This document shows positions 1 to 12,547 of a DNA stretch of 64,000 nt, one piece after another. The DNA is from Todiramphus chloris collaris. Taxonomy: Eukaryota > Chordata > Aves > Coraciiformes > Alcedinidae. Every line of letters begins with the position of its first letter. Within the stretch, counting starts at the first letter, position 1. The stretch is from the NCBI GenBank assembly GCA_025345505.1, contig JANVCC010000018.1:54579656-54643655 (forward strand), read 5' to 3'. Made by a program: the position numbers and the translations under genes. The notes beneath the pieces are model-generated. The model was not told the DNA's origin. It did no database searches and worked only from the letters and a program-made list of their open reading frames with translations.

Positions 1-3000
1 ATATGGGTGCCCACAGAAAATGATTCATCGTAGACACGGGCCAGGACAAGTTGATAATCTGGAGATGGCCATCCATCTCCAGTGACTATTAGTTAACCAG
101 TTCAACTTGCTGCCTAACTATTAAATAACTAAAATTAGGTGAGATGAATCCCACGCAGTGATGCTGTCTGAACTAGTTTAAATTTCCTTAGGACAGGTCT
201 GAGCAACAAAATGCCTCCATTTTGCCGTATTTGGCAACTCTAGCACAAACAGAGAGACAAAAACCAATCAAAACTTAGCTCAGAGGTAATGATAACAATG
301 AAGATATACTGGGATATATATTAGCACTGATGACAAATGATGTGTCGTACCCTTGACACCCAGAGGGTTTATGCTCTAGTTCATGCTGCAATCACATCTT
401 CGATTTGCTGTGTAAACAAACAGTAACTCCAGGTATACATAACAATTACCATTTGGCATTTCTATACTGAGTGAATCAAAACCTGTGGAGCATCCAAACA
501 GAATTAAGGTGCTAAATTTTCAACAAGGTTCAATATTTTGCCCTGAGTGCTCCCACACAAGACAGGGAGCAGCTTATCTTGGGATAGCTATTGTTTCCTA
601 ACTGTAATGGTCTGTCTGCCTCTCATTCAGTCATATCTCAAGTAGCAAGTACTGAACTGCAATGAATTTTAGCCTGGAAAAATGAAATTCATGGTACTTT
701 GTTTTGACAAATTGTAACATGCCCAGTCTTCCTAGGCAGCTGGGATCGTGGAATAACAGAATACAGTGTCACAAAAAAACCTCTCAGTGCCAAAGAAAGA
801 CAGTTTCTGCTTCTGAACCAGAATTCTTAATGAAGAAAAAAAATATACTATGGAACCTTGACAATGTGTAATTGCAATACATTTTCTGGAATACAGTTTC
901 ATAGCAATTCAATTTAATTAAAGTTTTGAAAGGTTAGGTTACATGGAGAACTGGTTTCATTCAGTCACCAGAAATCCATTGGATATGTTTTAGGGAGGAT
1001 TTCCTGCTTCTGATGTTCAACATAGGCAAGACCCTGACCTGAAATTTTGTGTCACACTGGCAAGTACTGCTGCTATTCAGGCAGGTCTGGTACCTTACTG
1101 ATTTATCGATTTTATGAATTAAAACAAACCAAACTCACTGCAGTTTGCTTAAGGCTAAAAAAACTCAACATGTTTTTTCAAGGAATGTCTGAAAAGCAAG
1201 CACCATCTAGGTAGAAAGTACGTTCTTTCTGCAGCAGACAAGGGTAGCTTTGTGGAAGATACATATATAATATTTGCAACTCTGGATAATTTTATATCCA
1301 CAGCAGTTCAAGATGATAAAGCTGTTTGCTCTGCCACCCTACCAGAATTTGGCATCCTGCTGTCAAATAAGGACTTAGGAAAATTATTAAGTGGCATCAA
1401 CCATTTCAGCCAAAAAGAGAAGCATGAGGTGGACAGCTGGAGGCAGAAAAAGTATGATAAACCTCCACATCAAGGTTACCCAAGCTGATCTGTTAGTTTC
1501 CCAAAGTGAAGGGCTTTCAAACTATATTTGTATAAGTGTATTAAGCATAGCAACCAGAACAAACTTCTTTTGATGTGCCTACCATTGGGGTTTGTGCTAA
1601 TAAAACTGAGCTTTAAGTTCATCCGTATAAAAAAAAAACAAACTGAGTAAAGCAGAGGATGCACAGAAAACATTCAGCCCCTTCCTAGACTATGAATGTT
1701 GTACTCAGATATATTTGACCGCTAAACCAGTCTAATAATTTACAATGAAGGATAATGATTTACAGTGAGGGATGACCTTAACAGCTCAATGAATCCTACC
1801 AATAACGTTACAGGGCTCTTTGTTGCATCATAACACCAAATAGGAGGCCAGATTTAGACTATTTTATCATGAAGATGTGGTAGAGAAGAGCTGCATTTTA
1901 TAGCATTTTCCAAAGGACACAAAATTGCCAAACCAGATACAAATCTTTCAGCAACTCTTCAAATACAAGTTAGAGCTCCTTTTTCTTGAGCGAGTACATA
2001 GGTCTTTGGCTCTGAAGTCAAACAGTGATTATGGAGAAAAACTAAAGAACTAAAAGAAATCCAGAATTTTTACAATGTATGCCAAGTCCACAGAGCTGAC
2101 TGGTGCCAAGACTCTTACAAGAACTTTTTTTTTAATGTCTAATGGCTATTTAATAAAGCTTTCTTGGCAATCATCTCACTTCACTACAGTTCCTAAAGAT
2201 TTTCAAGAAAATATTCCATTTATTTTTTCTTTTCTTATTTCTTTTTTTAAGCCACTTCTGTGTGGATCATGTGGCAACCAGTGTGAGTGAGAAAGGTAAG
2301 ACTAGATGTTTGTGGACAAGCTCATACAGTCCTTAATTGCAGATGAGCTATTATTCACAATTCCAGGCTCCTCAAACCTACTCACAACCCAAGTCTCCTT
2401 GTTTCAGCTTACTGTTCTGCTGGAAAAATCAACTGAAGGGTAAACAGCAAAAGAGGAAAAACTAGTAGAACACATCAGATCTGACTGCAAACTATACACT
2501 AACTCCTGGAAATGAAAACAAAAATATCAAGACAATCTGCACTGAGCACAAGACTATAATGATAAATGGAGATATATAAAGGTGTAGACTGACATGAGCT
2601 GAGAATCTGGCCCTCTACTTGGAGCATGTGTACAAATAAAATGTTGTGAGAAGACTGCCAAATTGCCCTATAATCTTATGATAGTTGTGAACCCACTGTG
2701 CCTGAGCAAACTGGCTGCTTCCATTCACTTCACAGATTTTCACAAGAGCAATTCAGAAAAACAGCACCTGTGCTTTCTCCAGAGAAATCTAGACACAAGT
2801 CACCATATGCCAGGGAAGCTGGACAACCAAGTCACAAGTGAAATTCTGTACCAACCTTCCTATCCAAGGAGAAATGCCTGTAGGAGTTGTGCTTTGGGAA
2901 GTAAAATCTTGCAGATGCTCCTCTTTAGGTGATGCAATCCTGACATGCCTGACATTCAGGGCTGTTGTTAAAGCAATAACTTACCCTTAATTGTCTTGGG

Positions 3001-5932
3001 TGAACTTGTCAACACCAGCCTTTTTTTTGCTTCTTCTGTGCTTCATAGATGCTCCCTTCCATCTGTAACAGCATGAAAAAATTATCAACAGGAACATGCA
3101 TAGACAAATGCTCAGAAGCTCTCTCCTTATATTTTCCACTCATCTCAGACTTTTGAACATTTATTTGTGCAGCCAGATATTCTTAATTCCTAGAAACAAT
3201 TTCAAATATACTGCAAAGAGTTCTGTGATGCCAAGACATTCTTTTCCTCAGCCAATTACTTTTTTGTCACAAATGGCAGCATGAGTAGCTTCTGGTATAA
3301 TCACTCCTCTTCCTTTAATTGCTGAATAATACATACTCTTCCAACTGTATTCTGAATTGTCATTCTCCTCGTCAGAGACAAGAACAATTTAATGAACACA
3401 AGAGCACTGAAATTTACTGTTGCCAATTTTTCCATAGCAATATATTTCCCATCTCTATGAATAAAACTGTTTGAAAAAAACTTAAGCCAGAGGAGTAAGA
3501 ATATGATATTTTTTAGATTAATTTCTGCCTAAGGAAAAGCCTGGTTTAAGACATAAGATGGGGTAGCAGGTCTGGTTTTAACAGTAGAAGGGTGATTTTA
3601 ATCAGGTTTCCCCAAGTAACTCTAACCAAGACCTTAAAGAGGTCTTAATTTTTATGAGCCTAAATTAATTGGCCAGTGTTGTGGCAAGGTTACAAAATTA
3701 AAATTAAAGACAAAAATTCCCCTAAGCACTCCCATAAGCCTTGTGGTCACAGGCAATAAGGTCTCACAAACAGCACCTGATGCTTATGTTTCAAATATTC
3801 ACTACAGACACTTGTTAATTACAATTTAAACTTACTCTAATTACATAGAAACATGTGGGCTAAACAAACCAAAGGGGATGGTAAATTTAACAGCTGAAAA
3901 CTAATTAGTGACCAGAACTAATTTTTCACTTTTTAGTATTGTCAATCTTTTGGATCCTGAGGAAGTCACTTTCTAAAACTTCAGTTGTTTTAAATATCTT
4001 AAATGTCTTACTGTGTTTATCTTTCTTTTGAAGTCTAAACATTTTCTAATACCTATAGGAAATAGTGAAGTGGGGGTGTGTGTTTTGTTTTGATTTTGTC
4101 TTTATACCTATTGTCTTATTGTGTTAGCAATTCAGAATTCTCTTTGGCTAGCTTTGGTATTATCTTCCCTCTCACAACACCGCTGTAAGGGACACACTTA
4201 AACTCATAATTTCTTGTGATCAGCTCTGTCCCAACACCAGCTGAAGCAACCAAGATGATGAGTTAGGCATAAATGTTATCAAGAGCAATCTTTCCTTCTG
4301 AGATATGCTTGTGACATTGATTCATTAATCAGAGACCTATTACTTTGGATAAAGCTACAGTGATTTTCAGGATAAGACATTTGCATCTCTTCCATGTCAT
4401 CTAACTCCAGAGCCAGAGACACAAAAATAGGATGAAAAAAAGTGATATTTGCCTGTATGCAGTCTTACCAAACACGTCAGTGACAGCTTACTTAATCACA
4501 AGGGCCTGGATAAGTGTTTGGGTATGTCTTCCTTTCATCCCTGTTCTTGATATTTTGTTTCCATATTTACTTTTCATCTTCTGTTAAAACACAACATAGG
4601 ATATTAGATTAAAAGAGGGGAAATTATATTAAACAAAAGGAAATTAAATTAAGCAAAATTGTTACAAGGCTGTGAAAGGTTTGACTGAAACCAGCCTTTG
4701 GAAACGAATGTCTTCAGACATCCTCTGGCATAATGATAGCTCTCAGGCAGTCACCATGATGTTCAGAAAAGGCTATTATTTCTCTGATAACCAGATGCAC
4801 TCTTGGATTCTGATCTGCATTTCTGTCCTGGCTGTCCACTTCAAACTCAATGCAAGTAAAATACTAGATGTCATCATGACCTGAGTCTTTTTGTTTTTTA
4901 CGGAGTTGGCTATTCTGACCATGGCCTCACAAGAAGGTGACATTGTACCAGACAACAACTTGCTTCTTGCCATCATGACATTCAAGTCAAGAAAGAAATA
5001 AAACAACAAGGACTTTAAAAAAGCAAGTAGAGATTCTGACTCAGGCCCTGACCTGATAGCAGCTTGTGAGTTAGAAATTGTGGGGCAAAAGCCTATTTTG
5101 CACTCATCTGATTTATTACAATCTTTCCCTAAGCAACCACTACTGGCCCTTCAGTATATTAAGTATTTACAGGAGAATGAGGGACTAGACCCTTCTGACA
5201 CTAGAAACCTTCTCCATTCTTGAGGGTGGGAAGACAAGGACGCAGATATAGCAGTGCAAATGTATGATGGCAGGAGAGTGTCTCTAAAGATGTTGGCAGC
5301 TGCTGGGCTTAGAGGAAAGAGGACACAAGGAAGAGAATGAAGGACTGATGGTCATTAGAGGTCACTCTCCTCCCCTCACTTCTCCCCAGGCTTCCATGGC
5401 ATACTTTTCCAACCGCTAATGAAATCTAAATTTAAATTCTCTGCAGATGGAAAAGACAAGTTATTTGTTTACTCTTTATAATCAGACATTTTAAAAGGAA
5501 TTTTTTTTTGGTTTTCTTTAATAAATAAATAAATAAGAAGCACAGCAGGTTTGGGAAAGACAACAAGAATTTCAAAAGATATTATCTGTCAAAAATCTTA
5601 GAACCGAAAAGTATTAATGTCATGAAATCTACTTCCTGCATAACAAAACTGGTAGAAATTCACAGAATGTCTCACATAGAAGTAGCTTATTCTCACAGTT
5701 GTGTTGGAACATTTTAGGGTTTTTTTTCTGAGACACATTCAGTTTAATTTAAATACTCATCTGTACAAGAATAGCCCTGTTGCTTCTGTGGTATGTAGAC
5801 ATGGTCACAAAAGAATTGAAGCAGTTTGGAGAAGCACAAAGTGCTGCTCTACCTCAGCCTGCAGAAAAGAGAGACCTGATGTTGACAGGGTTATTGCATT
5901 TGCATCTCACTTAATTCATTATAAGGGGTGGA
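1..5932. other. AT-rich non-coding DNA, no gene or known repeat recognised
   Basis: I see no recognisable gene or dispersed repeat here. Open frames are short (under 90 codons), lack family motifs and fit chance in AT-rich DNA. Small local features are a roughly 20-bp imperfect tandem duplication at 1738-1777, another of about 21 bp at 4617-4658, and a short (AAAT)n run near 5519-5536. Confidence 0.6.
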
Positions 5933-5946
5933 TGGAAGAAAGGAGT

Positions 5947-6057
5947 GAGGGAGAAGGAAAGGGAGGGAAGAAAGAAGGAAAGAAGTGGAAAGAAGAAGAA
6001 GGAAAAGGAAGGAAGGAAGGAAGGAAGGAAGGAAGGAAGGAAGGAAGGAAGGGGAAG
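5947..6057 (+). repeat. Purine-only tract with (GGAA)11 microsatellite
   Basis: The plus strand is purine-only from 5947 to 6057 except for one T at 5986. The core, 6007-6050, is eleven uninterrupted GGAA units. Flanking A/G-rich sequence (GAAGAA, GGGAGG) looks like decayed or related repeat. Such mirror-symmetric purine runs can form triplex (H-DNA) structures and tend to vary in length between individuals. The tract keeps two reading frames free of stops, which explains the 186-codon open frame over 5701-6261; that frame is not a gene. Confidence 0.95.
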
Positions 6058-7950
6058 TTAGGAGTCAAAAAAGAAAAAAAAACCTATCAAGGCACTATCA
6101 AAAATGGACATCTGTCCCTTTTCCACATTTTTTTGTGTGTGCAAAAATCAGCATGTGGCAAGGGTTTGCAAGGTTTGAAAAAAAACCACCTTGAACTTGC
6201 AAATTCCGCTCAGGCAAGGTACAGCTTTTGTCCTTATGCTTTCAGTCATGCAGAGGCCTAACTTGTGCAGCTGAGTAAGCTGAAATTTGTTAACCTATGA
6301 CCTAAAACACCCAATTTATGTTTGGTATATTTTACTCTCTGTAACACTAAGTTAAATAGTTTGTTAATATTTCAGTGGAAGACACTATTTTTCTTTCATA
6401 AACTGGCTTGAAAACAGGTATGTTTGGACTTTCATAAATCAGATGCTCAAAAGCTTCACATTGCAAATGAGTATTAAACCATAAAAAATTCGCAGTGCAT
6501 TTTCTGATTTGACATCTACCTGCTTCATCTACCTACAAGATGGGATATGGGGGAACCTGGTTGCATTTTAGTAATTGAGAGAATAACTATGATTAAATAA
6601 CCTAATACATTAAAAAAACATGCAATTTTATCATTAGTTTCTCATAACATGATAAATGTGGTACCAGTCAGAAGGACTTTCTGAACTTTACCTTTGTGAT
6701 TTCAATTAAACAAAGGAAAAAAAAAAAACCCAAATAAAACAAAACAAAACAAAACAATTAAAAAAAAATCTATTGAATAATACAATTTTTCTCCAAATGA
6801 TTTTTCCGCATTTGCTGCCAAAATAAACACATGGTACGTGTTAGTCTGTTGAGTCCACATTAATTTGTCAGCTGTAGGAACTGCAGTGATTCATTTGCCA
6901 AAACCTGTTGCACTAAATCCCACTGTTTTTAAATTGTAACTCCAAACATCCTTTTAGGCTTGCAAAGAGTTTTAAGCACAACTTACATACATAGCATTTC
7001 TAAAATTACTCTCCACACATCTTTAAAGTCCTGGCAAGGAACAGTATAACCAGCTTGTCACAAGTTGGCTTTAAATTCCTTTTCTACCTAATTGCACAAG
7101 GTTTAAAATAGTGTCCCTGTCATCTGGGACATAGAAGGCAAGGATGTGCTAAACTGGTTTCCTTCACTTCTGGTAGGGAGTACTGCAAGCAGCCCAGTGA
7201 CCAGCTGTGCCTTGGCATTGCTGTGTTCTTAGATTTCACTGCTTTCTATGGAAAAAGAGACCTTGTCATAGTCTCCTGACACACAAGTGGACTTTTTGGC
7301 ATTCTTTAAATATACCTCATTTTTTTAAGGGTCCTTGATGGTGTCATCCAACTCATACTTTGTGTACTAGGTAACGTTATGATGTGAACCCTCAGTGTGT
7401 CGCTCTAAAAAACTCCACAGGAAATTAAAAAGGAACCTACAGGCTCTATGCAGATGCAAAAGTTTTAGTCTTTGCACATGTATATTGCAAGAAAAGCTTG
7501 TGTCAAACACCCAGGAAAAAAAAAAAAAAGCTTCTTTTTTTGTCATTGAACCAGGAGAGTCATCAATGTCTTTCCACATATCTAGAAAATCTTTAAGAAA
7601 TACAGTAAATTAAAAAAAAAAAAAATCATAACCTGATAATCAGTAAACTGGACATAAAGCACTCTCCCTCTGCCCTGTGAACCAGAATGCCCAAGATAAA
7701 GTAAAAACCCCAGAAAATCAGGAAAAGCAGGCACAGGATCTCAAGGCCAGGTGGAGAGAAGCAGAGTTAGGGCATGAGAGAGAGAAGCCAGGAAAAAAAC
7801 AGTTAATTGAGTCTGAAGTGGGGAAATTTTGGTGGTGCAGAAGAAGGGTCAGGAAGGAAGGAAGGTATAACCACACTTCTCTGACTCTTACATCCCTCCT
7901 TCTCCCAGTTACTAGATGCTGCTTGCACACACACACCAGCCCTGCACTCT
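6058..7950. other. Non-coding DNA with A-rich simple tracts
   Basis: No gene or dispersed repeat recognised. Simple A-rich stretches occur at about 6715-6770 (A run followed by AAAAC units), 7516-7530 and 7611-7625. Open frames here are short and appear on both strands over the same DNA, as expected by chance. Confidence 0.6.
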
Positions 7951-8088
7951 GGCACATCCCCTACATGCACACTGACACTGGGGCCAGCCACTGCTTTTTC
8001 TCACCAACCACTGCTAGGAGGCACATCCCCTACATGCACACTGACACTGGGGCCAGACACTGCTTTTTCTCACCAACCATTGCTAGGA
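7951..8088 (+). repeat. 69-bp tandem duplication, two copies
   Basis: The segment 7951-8019 is repeated immediately as 8020-8088. I count two substitutions between the copies (about 97% identity), both in the right half. The unit begins GGCACATCCC and ends CTAGGA. Because 69 is divisible by three, the duplication keeps an open frame (7677-8162) open, so that frame shows a 23-residue repeat. Low divergence points to a fairly recent duplication. I do not recognise the unit as part of a known element. Confidence 0.95.
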
Positions 8089-11000
8089 GGAGCTGGGAAA
8101 AAAAATATCATGAGACTCCCTGCAAACTAAGATTACTGACCAGTCAGGATGTTTTTTGTTAGGAGAAGGGAAGCTGACATGTGTAACCTAATATAATTGC
8201 AACTGCACAAGTCAGTCTAATTTCCCTCATTAAATTGATACTTAGAATTTAAAATTCTCAAATGTACCAAGATTCTACCAGACAAGCTTTTCTTTCTCTC
8301 TTTTTCCTAAAGCAAAAGAGCAAACAACTAATGCATTGTAGAGCTACGTGACTTGATCTATAGGCCAACTGTAATTTTCTTTCAGGTGCTTTGAATAATA
8401 ATTAATACATCAAATTCCAGAGTGTAATAAAGGCAACAGGAAGGGAAGTGTTTGAAGGTTCTCACTGACCCCATTGTTTTAGGTCATTGCAGCAAGTGGG
8501 ATGGACAAGAAAACAAGGAATGTGCAGTGCTCCTAAGGAAGATAATTCTCATTCAGCATATACATCCAACACACTTCTACATTTCCTAGTCTTAACCTTT
8601 CCCCCCTCTCCCCTTCACTCTGAAAATTCATTTTCACTTAGGACTATTCTAATAAATATGCATATAAAGAGCAACGAGACACATTTTATTACTGTATTAA
8701 AGCTATTTTGAATGTCTTTGAAATATTATTTTACTTTTGAGTAATGCACTGAAATTATTAACAATCATTTCTAAACCATCTCTGCATGTAATTAATTTAC
8801 TCAGATTCCTTCTGAATAACAGTTTATATTAACTCAGTATATTTTCCCCTGGAAGTCTTTGGTCTCATTGTATTAAAAGCAGAAAAACATTACCCACAGA
8901 AATTTTTCCATAGTCTTTTGAGATAGAGGTGACCTAAATTATTTTATCTTCCATCTCAGGAAAGAAGCCTGCAATTGACTACAGTTTTCCTCAGTTTGTT
9001 TGCCATTATGACTGTGGAATTAGCGCAAGAGAAAGACATTGAACATCCCTTGTGTCCTGTTAAAGAAACAATAAGAAATGAACAGTCCTCATCTCCTCAC
9101 ATCTCCTAGTTTCAATAGAAATCAATGACATACGTGCAGCACTGAGATATGTTCTCTGGCACTTCGGCATAATGTGCTTCAGATGCTGCCTCTGGCAAGA
9201 GTGTGAATAGATCTTTGCACTTCATCCATTTATATGAAGGCAGGTGTCATACATATTCATGTATATATTTGTGATATAAATACTTGTTCTTGAAAAATGA
9301 CCACAACTTTCTGGAGAGTAAGATTAGACTTTATTCACATGAGGCTGGCATTCTGCAAGCAATTTTGATCCTGAAAATATCAGTGTGTCTTGGGGAAGCT
9401 CCCCTCCCTTCACCAAAACATTCTCACAGGCGACATTTGTCCCTGAAACATCAGAGGGATCCCTCTAATGACACGTAATAATTTGCAGTAAATGAATGAA
9501 AAGAAGAAAAAAAAATAGTTGCTCATTGGCTTCTCAATAGGCCAGACCATGGTGGAGGAAGAAAAGACTTTCTCTCTGCTCTCTTTATTTTTCATTTTAA
9601 CTGTCATTGTTTGGGAAAAAAACCTCCTGCCTGATTCCTGCATTTCAGTTCAACTCCTGTATGTATCTTCCACCTGCATCAGGAGTTTGAAACTCTGTAC
9701 CTGCTGAATAAAGAATTCCCTCTAGATGTTTGTTTTCATTCATGTTGGGTGGTCTTCTCAGACTGAATGATTTTCAGATGAACCACAACCAAAAATGAAA
9801 ATAACTTTCAAAAGAATAATTTACCCTTTATTTCCTAAAGTACCTTTTATCCTGTTTGAAATTCTTGTATTGATTTACAAAATCACATCATAAGTGTCAG
9901 AAAACACACATATACATATAAATACAGATACATATACAAAGTGGTGCAGTGTTAGGAAATTTTAAAAGCCACAGGAAAATGGATAACGGAAAGATGTGCT
10001 GACAACAGAACAGGACAAAGGCATTATGTGGAATTCTGGGTAATAAAATGGACAGACTCTTCAGTGTGTCTCTAATTGTGGATTGCATACAGTCACAGAG
10101 GGTAAAATCCTGGCTACATCTCAGCCAGTGGCATGACTCCCATTAACGTCAATGGGGTCATGATTTCATCTTCAATGTATGAAATAGCCTGCCAGCTCTT
10201 CTTTGCTCCTGGGGAGAAGGAAGGGGCAGCACCATATTATACCTACTGCCTTTAAGTGACACTCAGCTCTGACATACAAGATCAGTCCAACCTTCAAAAC
10301 TTTTCTCAGGACACCGCATTTGGTTTTGATTCATGTGGAAATTTGTGCTGTTATACAGAGTTTCCAAAGCCTGTATGTGTCGCCGGCAAACCACAGAAGA
10401 AGAGGCTTCCAGCACTCCCTGTGACATTCAGGAGGAGAATCAGGCCAGCTCTGCATGGTTTTCAAAATCCCAATCTTCACATAAAAGTTGTTTTTGGGGA
10501 AAGAGAGGAACATTTGAGTGTCGCAAGCACAGCCAGTTTCCCAAGAAGTGATTCTGCTTCCTGCATTCATCCAAGACAGAAAACTGTTAAATTACTATCT
10601 CCACCACAGGCAGACGAAAACTTCACTGGTTCAGAGAAATTAGCAAACCATGCCTGTGATTCAGAGATTAAGCCAAACATTTTGTCCTGTCTCTAAATAG
10701 AATACAATTTTATTTCATAGCCCCTTTTTTTTAACACTTTTATGTTTTCTTCCTTGAACTTATGCTTCTCTGTGAACTAATCAGACTGCTCCTGCATAAT
10801 GCCAAGTGTGTTTTATGATTTATGGTTTCTCTTCAGTGTTGACAAAATTCATTCTTTTTCATCTTCATCTTTGGGATGGTAAAACTTGAGATCATAAGTA
10901 ACCGGCAATGTTCAGGATGGTCTCAGGGAAAAGAGACTGCCTGGTCTTGGGGATAAAGCTTAGGGATGAGATCTTGGCCTGGGCTGCCCTGGGGTTCCCC

Positions 11001-11723
11001 AGTGATACCTGCAGCATATGGGGCAGTTAGGATGATGACTTGGGTCCAGTGGTCACACACATAAAAGGGGTTTAGGGCTATATGCCACTGAGTAACACAA
11101 GGACAAAGGATTTGGTGGTATTGTGCAAGGTAAGACCTGGATTCATATGCAGTGGTTAATTTCCTTGCCTTGGAAGGGGGGATTTGCAAAAACACTTTTT
11201 AACAACCCCTGACAGATAGATCCTTCACAGATATACAGGTTTTCCTCCTTTTCAAGCCATTCTTTCTAATACAAAATGTCTCCAAATCCTATGGCAAACT
11301 TGTATACCTACTAGTCAGATATGACCCAACATGGGATCAGCTCCAGCAGAGCCAGTTATTGTAATGCCTTTCCTACTTACCACGTTCTGCAATATCCTTG
11401 TAACTTTCTGTTTGCAAGCAGACACACACTTATTCATGCAGCATTTGGAATATACTATAGCTCAGCTTAATGGTATTTGATAAGGCTTGACAGAGTAATA
11501 GGAACACTGTACCTTCATGCCATGACTTCTGCATATGATTAAAGCAAATAATTTGAGAAAAGTAGCTTTGAGAAGTCTGTCTCGTGCTGTTGGCAGAACA
11601 TAAACAATAAAACCATGATTAATCAAGTGTAACTTTTTCTTTTAGATGGTAACAGGTGAAGGAATCAACACCTGCTCTTTAAGAGGTCTGACACAATTCT
11701 GTTCTAGTCAGTTTGTATCTATC
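8089..11723. other. Non-coding DNA, no gene recognised
   Basis: No dispersed repeat or gene recognised. A 146-codon stop-free stretch (10256-10696, plus) opens with GTG directly after a TAA and has no early ATG or familiar motif, so I treat it as chance. A somewhat GC-richer patch at about 10,920-11,190 has a 90-codon minus-strand frame of unknown nature. A dinucleotide-like AT/CA run lies at about 9901-9940. Confidence 0.55.
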
Positions 11724-11994
11724 TGTTATGGGGTCCTGATTTCAGCTAGGATAGAGTTAATTTTCTTCCTAGTAGATAGTACAGTGCTGTGTTTTGAATT
11801 TAGTGTGAGAATAATGTTAATAACACACTGATGTTTTAGTTGTTGCTAAGTAGCGCTTATCCTAAGTCAAGGATTTTCAGTTTCCCATGCTCTGCCAGTG
11901 AGCAGGTGCACAGGAAACTGGGAGGGAACATGGCCAGGACAGCTGACCTGAACTAGCCAAAGGAATATTCCATACCATAGAACATCATGCTCAG

Positions 11995-12002
11995 TATATA
12001 AT
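11995..12002 (+). promoter_or_regulatory. LTR TATA box (TATATAAT)
   Basis: TATATAAT sits about 270 bp into the solo LTR, after the conserved CCATACCATAGAACATCATGCTC block. In this LTR class the same place holds the core promoter, so this is the expected U3/R promoter. Whether it is still active cannot be seen. Confidence 0.6.
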
Positions 12003-12092
12003 CTGGGGGGAGTTGGCTGGGAGGGGCAGATCACTGCCTGGGGACTGGCTGGGCATCAGTCAGTGGGTGGTGAGCAATTGCATTGCACATCA

Positions 12093-12346
12093 TAGAATCA
12101 TAGAATTGTCAGGGTTGGAAGGGACCTTAAAGATCATCTAGTTCCAACCCCCCTGCCATGGGAAGGGACACCTTCCACTACAGCAGGTTGCTGAAGCCCC
12201 GTACAGCCTGGTCTGAAAAACTCCCAGGGATGGGGCTTCCACCACCTCTCTGGGCAACTTGTTCCAGTGTCTCACCACCCTCATGGTGAAGAAATTCTTC
12301 ATAATGTCTAACCTGAATAGTCCTATCTCTAGTTTTAATCCAAAAG
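12093..12346 (-). mobile_element. 5'-truncated CR1 LINE inserted inside the solo LTR
   Basis: Reverse-oriented CR1 3' end of about 254 bp. The plus strand opens with the tail complement (TAGAATCATAGAAT), then the 3' UTR end (GGTTGGAAGGGACCTTAAAG) and the last part of ORF2. Translated on the minus strand it shows the ORF2 C-terminal signature [19 protein letters not shown] sequence stops at ...GCACATCA and resumes with CATCACTTGTC, leaving ACATCA on both sides (12,087-12,092 and 12,347-12,352). The CR1 therefore landed in an existing LTR and is the younger of the two. Confidence 0.95.
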
Positions 12347-12436
12347 ACATCACTTGTCTTTTCTTGGGTTTTATCTCTCCCTCTTTTTGTTATATTATTT
12401 TTCATTACTAATACTATGTTTTATTTCCTTGTACTT

Positions 12437-12442
12437 ATTAAA
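12437..12442 (+). promoter_or_regulatory. LTR polyadenylation signal ATTAAA
   Basis: ATTAAA followed by CTGTTCTTATCTCAACCCA, the usual R-region arrangement in this avian LTR class. It lies downstream of the nested CR1, so the two control signals of the LTR are now separated by the insertion. Confidence 0.6.
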
Positions 12443-12547
12443 CTGTTCTTATCTCAACCCACAAGTTTTACTTTTTTTTTCCAATTTCCAATTTGCAGGG
12501 AGGAGTGAGCAGCTGTGACAGTTGCTGTCTGGGGCTAAACTGTTACA

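Larger units (their letters stand above)
11724..12547 (+). mobile_element. Solo LTR of an avian ERVL-type endogenous retrovirus, split by a nested CR1
   Basis: The element starts TGTTATGG and ends TGTTACA, and holds landmarks of a common avian ERVL-class LTR: a 5' block reading TTTCAGCTAGGATAGAGTT, a purine block around 'GGGAGGGAACATGGCCAGGACAGC', a TATA-like box at 11,995-12,002, an ATTAAA signal at 12,437-12,442 followed by TCTCAACCCACAAGTTTT, and a 3' end GGGGCTAAACTGTTACA. Without the nested CR1 (12,093-12,346) and its duplicated hexamer, the LTR is about 560 bp, a usual length for this class. No internal gag/pol sequence or second LTR lies next to it, so it is best read as a solo LTR left by LTR-LTR recombination. 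I could not find a convincing target-site duplication, so the exact ends are uncertain by a few bases. Family assignment is from recalled pattern, not from a search. Confidence 0.82.

Noticed and set aside
5701..6261. 186-codon open frame, the longest in the window
   Set aside because: It runs through the purine microsatellite, which cannot encode stops in this frame. The Lys/Gly/Glu-rich part is repeat-derived and the flanks show no domain.
7677..8162. 161-codon frame with a 23-residue internal repeat
   Set aside because: The repeat is explained by the 69-bp tandem DNA duplication. It has no ATG of good context, family motif or splice support.
10256..10696. 146-codon stop-free stretch
   Set aside because: It begins at GTG right after TAA, lacks an early ATG, and other open frames overlap it in both directions. 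A stretch of this length is expected by chance in 64 kb.
11646..11831. 61-codon plus frame at the start of the LTR
   Set aside because: It crosses the LTR border and has no domain; it is a chance frame in LTR sequence.
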